DNA of 64,000 nucleotides, from contig NZ_CABHOU010000095.1 in assembly GCF_902168175.1 (NCBI RefSeq), positions 124,001 to 188,000 of the forward strand, written 5' to 3'. This document shows positions 60,871 through 64,000 of this stretch, in pieces. Positions within the stretch are counted from its first letter, which is position 1; each line of letters begins with the position of its first letter. The notes under the pieces are model-generated. The model saw nothing but the letters and a program-made list of their open reading frames with translations, was not told the DNA's origin and did not search any database. This DNA comes from an uncultured Chitinophaga sp. (GTDB lineage Bacteria > Bacteroidota > Bacteroidia > Chitinophagales > Chitinophagaceae). The position numbers and the translations under genes are program-made.

Positions 60871-62763
60871 ATGAGTATTTATCCTAATTGCCTGTGGAAG
60901 TGGCTGATGTATACCTGCATCGCTATTGCCCCACTAGAGCTTTGTGCCCGGCAGGACGACGATAAGAATGTCGTGATCAGCGAAATGAAACAGCGATACG
61001 AGTTTGTTACCGGTGATAAAGACAACCCGGTGAAAGTGCGCGAAAACACCCGTACCGTTTATAAATGCAACGAGTTTCGCACCAATCTCCGGATAGTGGA
61101 GTTTTACGATGATAAAAGTACCATCGATGATATTCGCGTGTACGTGAATAACGAACGCGTGAAGTCTATCAAACCTGAATATCGGTACTACGAGATTGAT
61201 GAGTACTTCTTTTCTGATATGCGCGTAGCTACTTTGACACTGCCCCTTGAAAAGAAAGGCACAGAGAGTTATGTGGAGTTACAACGCACTACCAACGATC
61301 CCCGATACCTGACCGCCGTGTATTTCCACGAAGGTTATTTCCAGGAAGCTAAAGAGGTTACGTTTGTAGTGCCACGCTGGATGCATGCAGATATTAAGGA
61401 AATGAACTTTGCAGGTTATCCGGTAAAAAAAGCAGTGACGTATGATCAGAAAATCGACGCTGACGTATATGTATATACCATCAATGGTCTGGCTGCAAGG
61501 CCGAATGAGTCGATGTCGCCCGGCCCTTCGCATATTTATCCCCACTTGCTTGTATGCAGCAAATATGCCGATACAAAGAACGGCCGCGCTAATTTTTTTA
61601 ACACCACGGATGATCTGTATGCCTGGTACCACGGCCTGGTACTGACCATCGGTAACGATCCGGCTACGATAAAGCCATTAGCAGAGTCGATTACAAAAGA
61701 TGCGAAAGATGACCTGTCTAAAATAAAAGCGGTGTTTAACTGGGTACAGGAAAACATCCGCTACATTGCTTTCGAGGATGGTATCGCCGGTTTTAAGCCT
61801 GCCAAAGCACAGGAAGTATTGCAAAAGAAATATGGCGATTGTAAAGGAATGGCTAATCTCACAAAAGAATTGCTTGTTTCGCTCGGTTTCGATGCCCGCC
61901 TCTGCTGGATCGGGACGAACCACATTGCCTACGATTATTCCATTGCATCGCTTTCTGTAGATAACCATATGATTTGCGGTGTTAACTACAAAGGCAAACG
62001 TTATTTCCTGGACGCCACCGAGAGTTACATTGGTTTCGATAAATATGCTGAACGTATCCAGGGCCGCCAGGTGATGGTGGAGGATGGGGCTAAGTATACG
62101 ATTGAGCGTATACCTACCGCTACGAGCGACCAGAACGAGTCGTATGAAAAGCGTGTGTTGCGCATCGAGGGCAACGATTTGGCCGGGGTTACGGAGCATC
62201 GTTATACAGGGGAGAGTACCGAACTTCTCTTAACGCAGATCCACGGTATCAAAAAGGAAAAGTTACAGGATGCCTTACAGAGTTATCTTTCTGAAGGCAA
62301 AACTCAATGTAATATTAATAACCTGCAAACTTCCAACCTGAACGACTGGAATACGGATCTGACCATGAAATACGATGTGCAGTACAAGAATGCTATCACC
62401 GGTTTCGGTAATGATCTGTACCTGGAACTGGATTTCAGGAAAGAAATGAAAGGGATGGATATTGATACTTCCAAACGCCGCACAGATTTGTTGTTTCAGT
62501 TCAAACGTAAGCTGGTGCATGAAACGGAGTTACTCGTGCCCGACGGATTAAAGGTGAACGAATTGCCAACGGGCATGAAAGTAAGCCGTCCTTCCTACGA
62601 CTTCGTGGTTAGTTACGAGGTAAAGGCCAACAAGATCGTGTACCGCAAAGAGCTGGTGATCAAAGATACCCATCTTCCCAAAAATGCTTTTGGCCAGTGG
62701 AATGAGGATGTTAAAACACTATCCCGGAACTATATGCAACAGATATCATTTACAAAAAAATAG
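60871..62763 (+). CDS. DUF3857 and transglutaminase-like domain protein, exported
   Basis: The start at 60871 (MSIYPNCLWKWLMYTCIAIA) gives 630 residues; an in-frame start at 60853 adds six. A signal-like hydrophobic segment is followed by a beta-rich DUF3857 region (about 40-250) and a transglutaminase-like domain with all three catalytic residues: Cys in KKYGDCKGMANLTKELL, His in SVDNHMICGVNYKG and Asp in FLDATESYIGFD. The C-terminal part is a beta-rich DUF3858-like region. Role unknown; such pairs are frequent in Bacteroidota. The next gene, also DUF3857-like, follows after 7 bases. Confidence 0.88.
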   Translation: MSIYPNCLWKWLMYTCIAIAPLELCARQDDDKNVVISEMKQRYEFVTGDKDNPVKVRENTRTVYKCNEFRTNLRIVEFYDDKSTIDDIRVYVNNERVKSIKPEYRYYEIDEYFFSDMRVATLTLPLEKKGTESYVELQRTTNDPRYLTAVYFHEGYFQEAKEVTFVVPRWMHADIKEMNFAGYPVKKAVTYDQKIDADVYVYTINGLAARPNESMSPGPSHIYPHLLVCSKYADTKNGRANFFNTTDDLYAWYHGLVLTIGNDPATIKPLAESITKDAKDDLSKIKAVFNWVQENIRYIAFEDGIAGFKPAKAQEVLQKKYGDCKGMANLTKELLVSLGFDARLCWIGTNHIAYDYSIASLSVDNHMICGVNYKGKRYFLDATESYIGFDKYAERIQGRQVMVEDGAKYTIERIPTATSDQNESYEKRVLRIEGNDLAGVTEHRYTGESTELLLTQIHGIKKEKLQDALQSYLSEGKTQCNINNLQTSNLNDWNTDLTMKYDVQYKNAITGFGNDLYLELDFRKEMKGMDIDTSKRRTDLLFQFKRKLVHETELLVPDGLKVNELPTGMKVSRPSYDFVVSYEVKANKIVYRKELVIKDTHLPKNAFGQWNEDVKTLSRNYMQQISFTKK

Positions 62764-62770
62764 ATAACCC

Positions 62771-64000
62771 ATGAAAAGATGGCACTTGCTGCTGGCAAGC
62801 GTTATAACCGTGCTGTTAGTCACAAACGTGCATGCACAAGATAAACAGGACGCCAAATATAAGGAACGGGCGGAGGAGATAAGGAGCGAAGTGTGGGCAT
62901 GGACACTGCCGGCATTCAAAAACCGTACAATTCCCGACAGTCTAAATAAAGAATCTGGTGTAGTACTGGCGCGGCATATAGATATCAGCGCCTCGGGCCG
63001 TAAACGTAAACGTACGTACATTCGTACCGTTCGCGAGATGGTGAAGATCAATGACAAGGCCGCACTGGAGGAATATTCGCAATTCAATTACCAGCAGTTC
63101 AGCCGTTCGCTGATGTCGTACCCGGTTACAGAAACGCAGGTGTTAGGTGTGCGCATCATCAAGCCCGACGGATCTGTTAAATATGTGAATGCAGATGACG
63201 CGGTAGCTACCAGCGACGATAGAACGGACAAACAACGTAAGCTGGCTATTTCTGATTTGCAGGTGGGGGATATTATCGACTACTTCATTTGTATGGAACA
63301 GGTACTGGAAGGTTACCAGCGCTTTTTGCCGGAGGTATTTGTGCTGGGCGATGATAAACCCATCCTGTCTTACTCTATCCACACCGAAATAAGCGACCGT
63401 TTCGTAACACAGTATCGGTCTATAAACGGCGCCCCGGAATTTAAAAAGCGTTATGAAGATGGCACCGTGGAGCTGGATATGCTGGTAAAAAACATTCCCA
63501 GTCTGCCGATCGGCCTTTGGATGTCGCCGTTCCGCCAGGTCCCGCTGATACGTATGAGCCTCTCTGAGCAAAATGATCCGGCGCTCGCCGCTCCGCCCAA
63601 AGGTGCAGTAATGAAAAATCCGGCCATCTACCGTATAAAAGAAACAGCTACTAATGTAGTGTTGTACGAACGGAGAGGAACATCTTACGCTACAGTGCCC
63701 TTTCTTAACGAAACGAAAGACCTGATCGCCAATTATAAAAAGACACATAGAAACGCCACCGACCGGGATGTTGTGACTTTCGCCTATTATGCCATCCGCT
63801 ACCTGGCGTTATACAGGGTGAACGCCGGTGACAAGATCCTGGTGGGCCAGTCGAGGAATTACAGCACCCTTAATCAGAAGCGTTTCCTGTTATACCTTAA
63901 TTACATCCTGGTAAAAAATGATATTAATACCGACTTCGTACTGGTAACGTCTAAATACGGGCCCAGCCAGGAAGAGGTGTTGTTGCCCGGCGATTATGAG
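62771..64000 (+). CDS. DUF3857 family protein, 3' end beyond the window
   Basis: The frame is open from the ATG at 62771 to the window edge (410 codons). It starts with a signal peptide (MKRWHLLLASVITVLLVTNV ending VHAQ). The motifs GVRIIKPDGSVKYVNADDAV and LAISDLQVGDIIDYFICMEQ are typical of DUF3857. A transglutaminase domain may follow; FAYYAIRYLALYR with LNYILVKNDINTDFVLVTSK is consistent with its start although the catalytic Cys is not evident in the visible part (SRNYSTLNQKRFLLYLNYIL). It lies 7 bases after the related gene and is co-transcribed. Confidence 0.85.
   Translation, partial: MKRWHLLLASVITVLLVTNVHAQDKQDAKYKERAEEIRSEVWAWTLPAFKNRTIPDSLNKESGVVLARHIDISASGRKRKRTYIRTVREMVKINDKAALEEYSQFNYQQFSRSLMSYPVTETQVLGVRIIKPDGSVKYVNADDAVATSDDRTDKQRKLAISDLQVGDIIDYFICMEQVLEGYQRFLPEVFVLGDDKPILSYSIHTEISDRFVTQYRSINGAPEFKKRYEDGTVELDMLVKNIPSLPIGLWMSPFRQVPLIRMSLSEQNDPALAAPPKGAVMKNPAIYRIKETATNVVLYERRGTSYATVPFLNETKDLIANYKKTHRNATDRDVVTFAYYAIRYLALYRVNAGDKILVGQSRNYSTLNQKRFLLYLNYILVKNDINTDFVLVTSKYGPSQEEVLLPGDYE

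Overview
The window looks like chromosomal DNA of a Bacteroidota bacterium, most likely a Chitinophagaceae member close to Chitinophaga. The evidence is a FecR/STN-SusC/SusD locus with DUF4959- and DUF4998-type lipoproteins, the gliding gene gldC, a DUF6089 protein, three Skp/OmpH paralogues behind bamA, DUF3857 transglutaminase proteins, promoters of the TTTG-N19-20-TAnnTTTG type, and a general lack of Shine-Dalgarno sequences. This placement is from recognition of families, not from a database search.

Layout: 1-8330 is a nutrient-uptake locus (FecR end, SusC with an STN signalling domain, SusD, two surface lipoproteins, and an SGNH hydrolase whose catalytic blocks are circularly permuted). 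8465-12653 holds thiL, an inositol monophosphatase-like gene, a GH3-family gene and a LysE exporter. 12657-13770 is an accessory patch: an orphan small gene, an 11-bp-period repeat array inside a large inverted repeat, a 21-bp direct repeat, a Fic C-terminal remnant and a dispersed repeat. 13769-19089 (minus) carries an orphan 2-oxoacid:ferredoxin oxidoreductase beta subunit, an AhpD-like protein, an amidase and an acyl-CoA dehydrogenase. 19173-21127 is a hydrolase/glycosyltransferase pair. 21179-22174 is a type I terpene synthase with a tandem repeat in its 5' flank. 22925-31277 holds an Opp/Dpp-type permease, lipoprotein, glycosyltransferase, gldC, yqeY, cvpA, a hydrolase, a CBS protein, a TamA/BamA-like protein and nadK.

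31319-40318 is core cell-envelope and RNA biology: DUF6089, uppS-bamA-skp-skp-skp, then rpmH-rnpA-yidD-ctp. rnpA appears to lack any ATG/GTG/TTG start ahead of its conserved N-terminus. 40705-50518 holds a Tat-exported Gfo/Idh/MocA oxidoreductase, superoxide dismutase, a PAS-LuxR regulator, an SPFH protein, ligA-tadA, a lipoprotein amidohydrolase and a NrtR-like Nudix regulator. 50519-51169 is an AT-rich gap with a 24-nt tandem repeat and a strong terminator, possibly a small RNA. 51170-54520 is the fused isobutyryl-CoA mutase IcmF. 54698-64000 holds a papain-like protease/lipoprotein pair, a membrane-anchored MutS-like ATPase, a PA0069-type radical SAM protein, a second orphan family protein and two DUF3857 genes (the last cut by the window edge).

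The most unusual material is the pair of orphan-gene loci at about 12.66-13.35 kb and 59.7-60.7 kb. They share TCCTGC motifs at exactly 11-bp spacing and an identical 13-mer, and each lies beside a minus-strand gene of a poorly characterised Bacteroidota family. Other points of interest are the permuted SGNH hydrolase, the non-AUG rnpA start and a dispersed intergenic repeat family.
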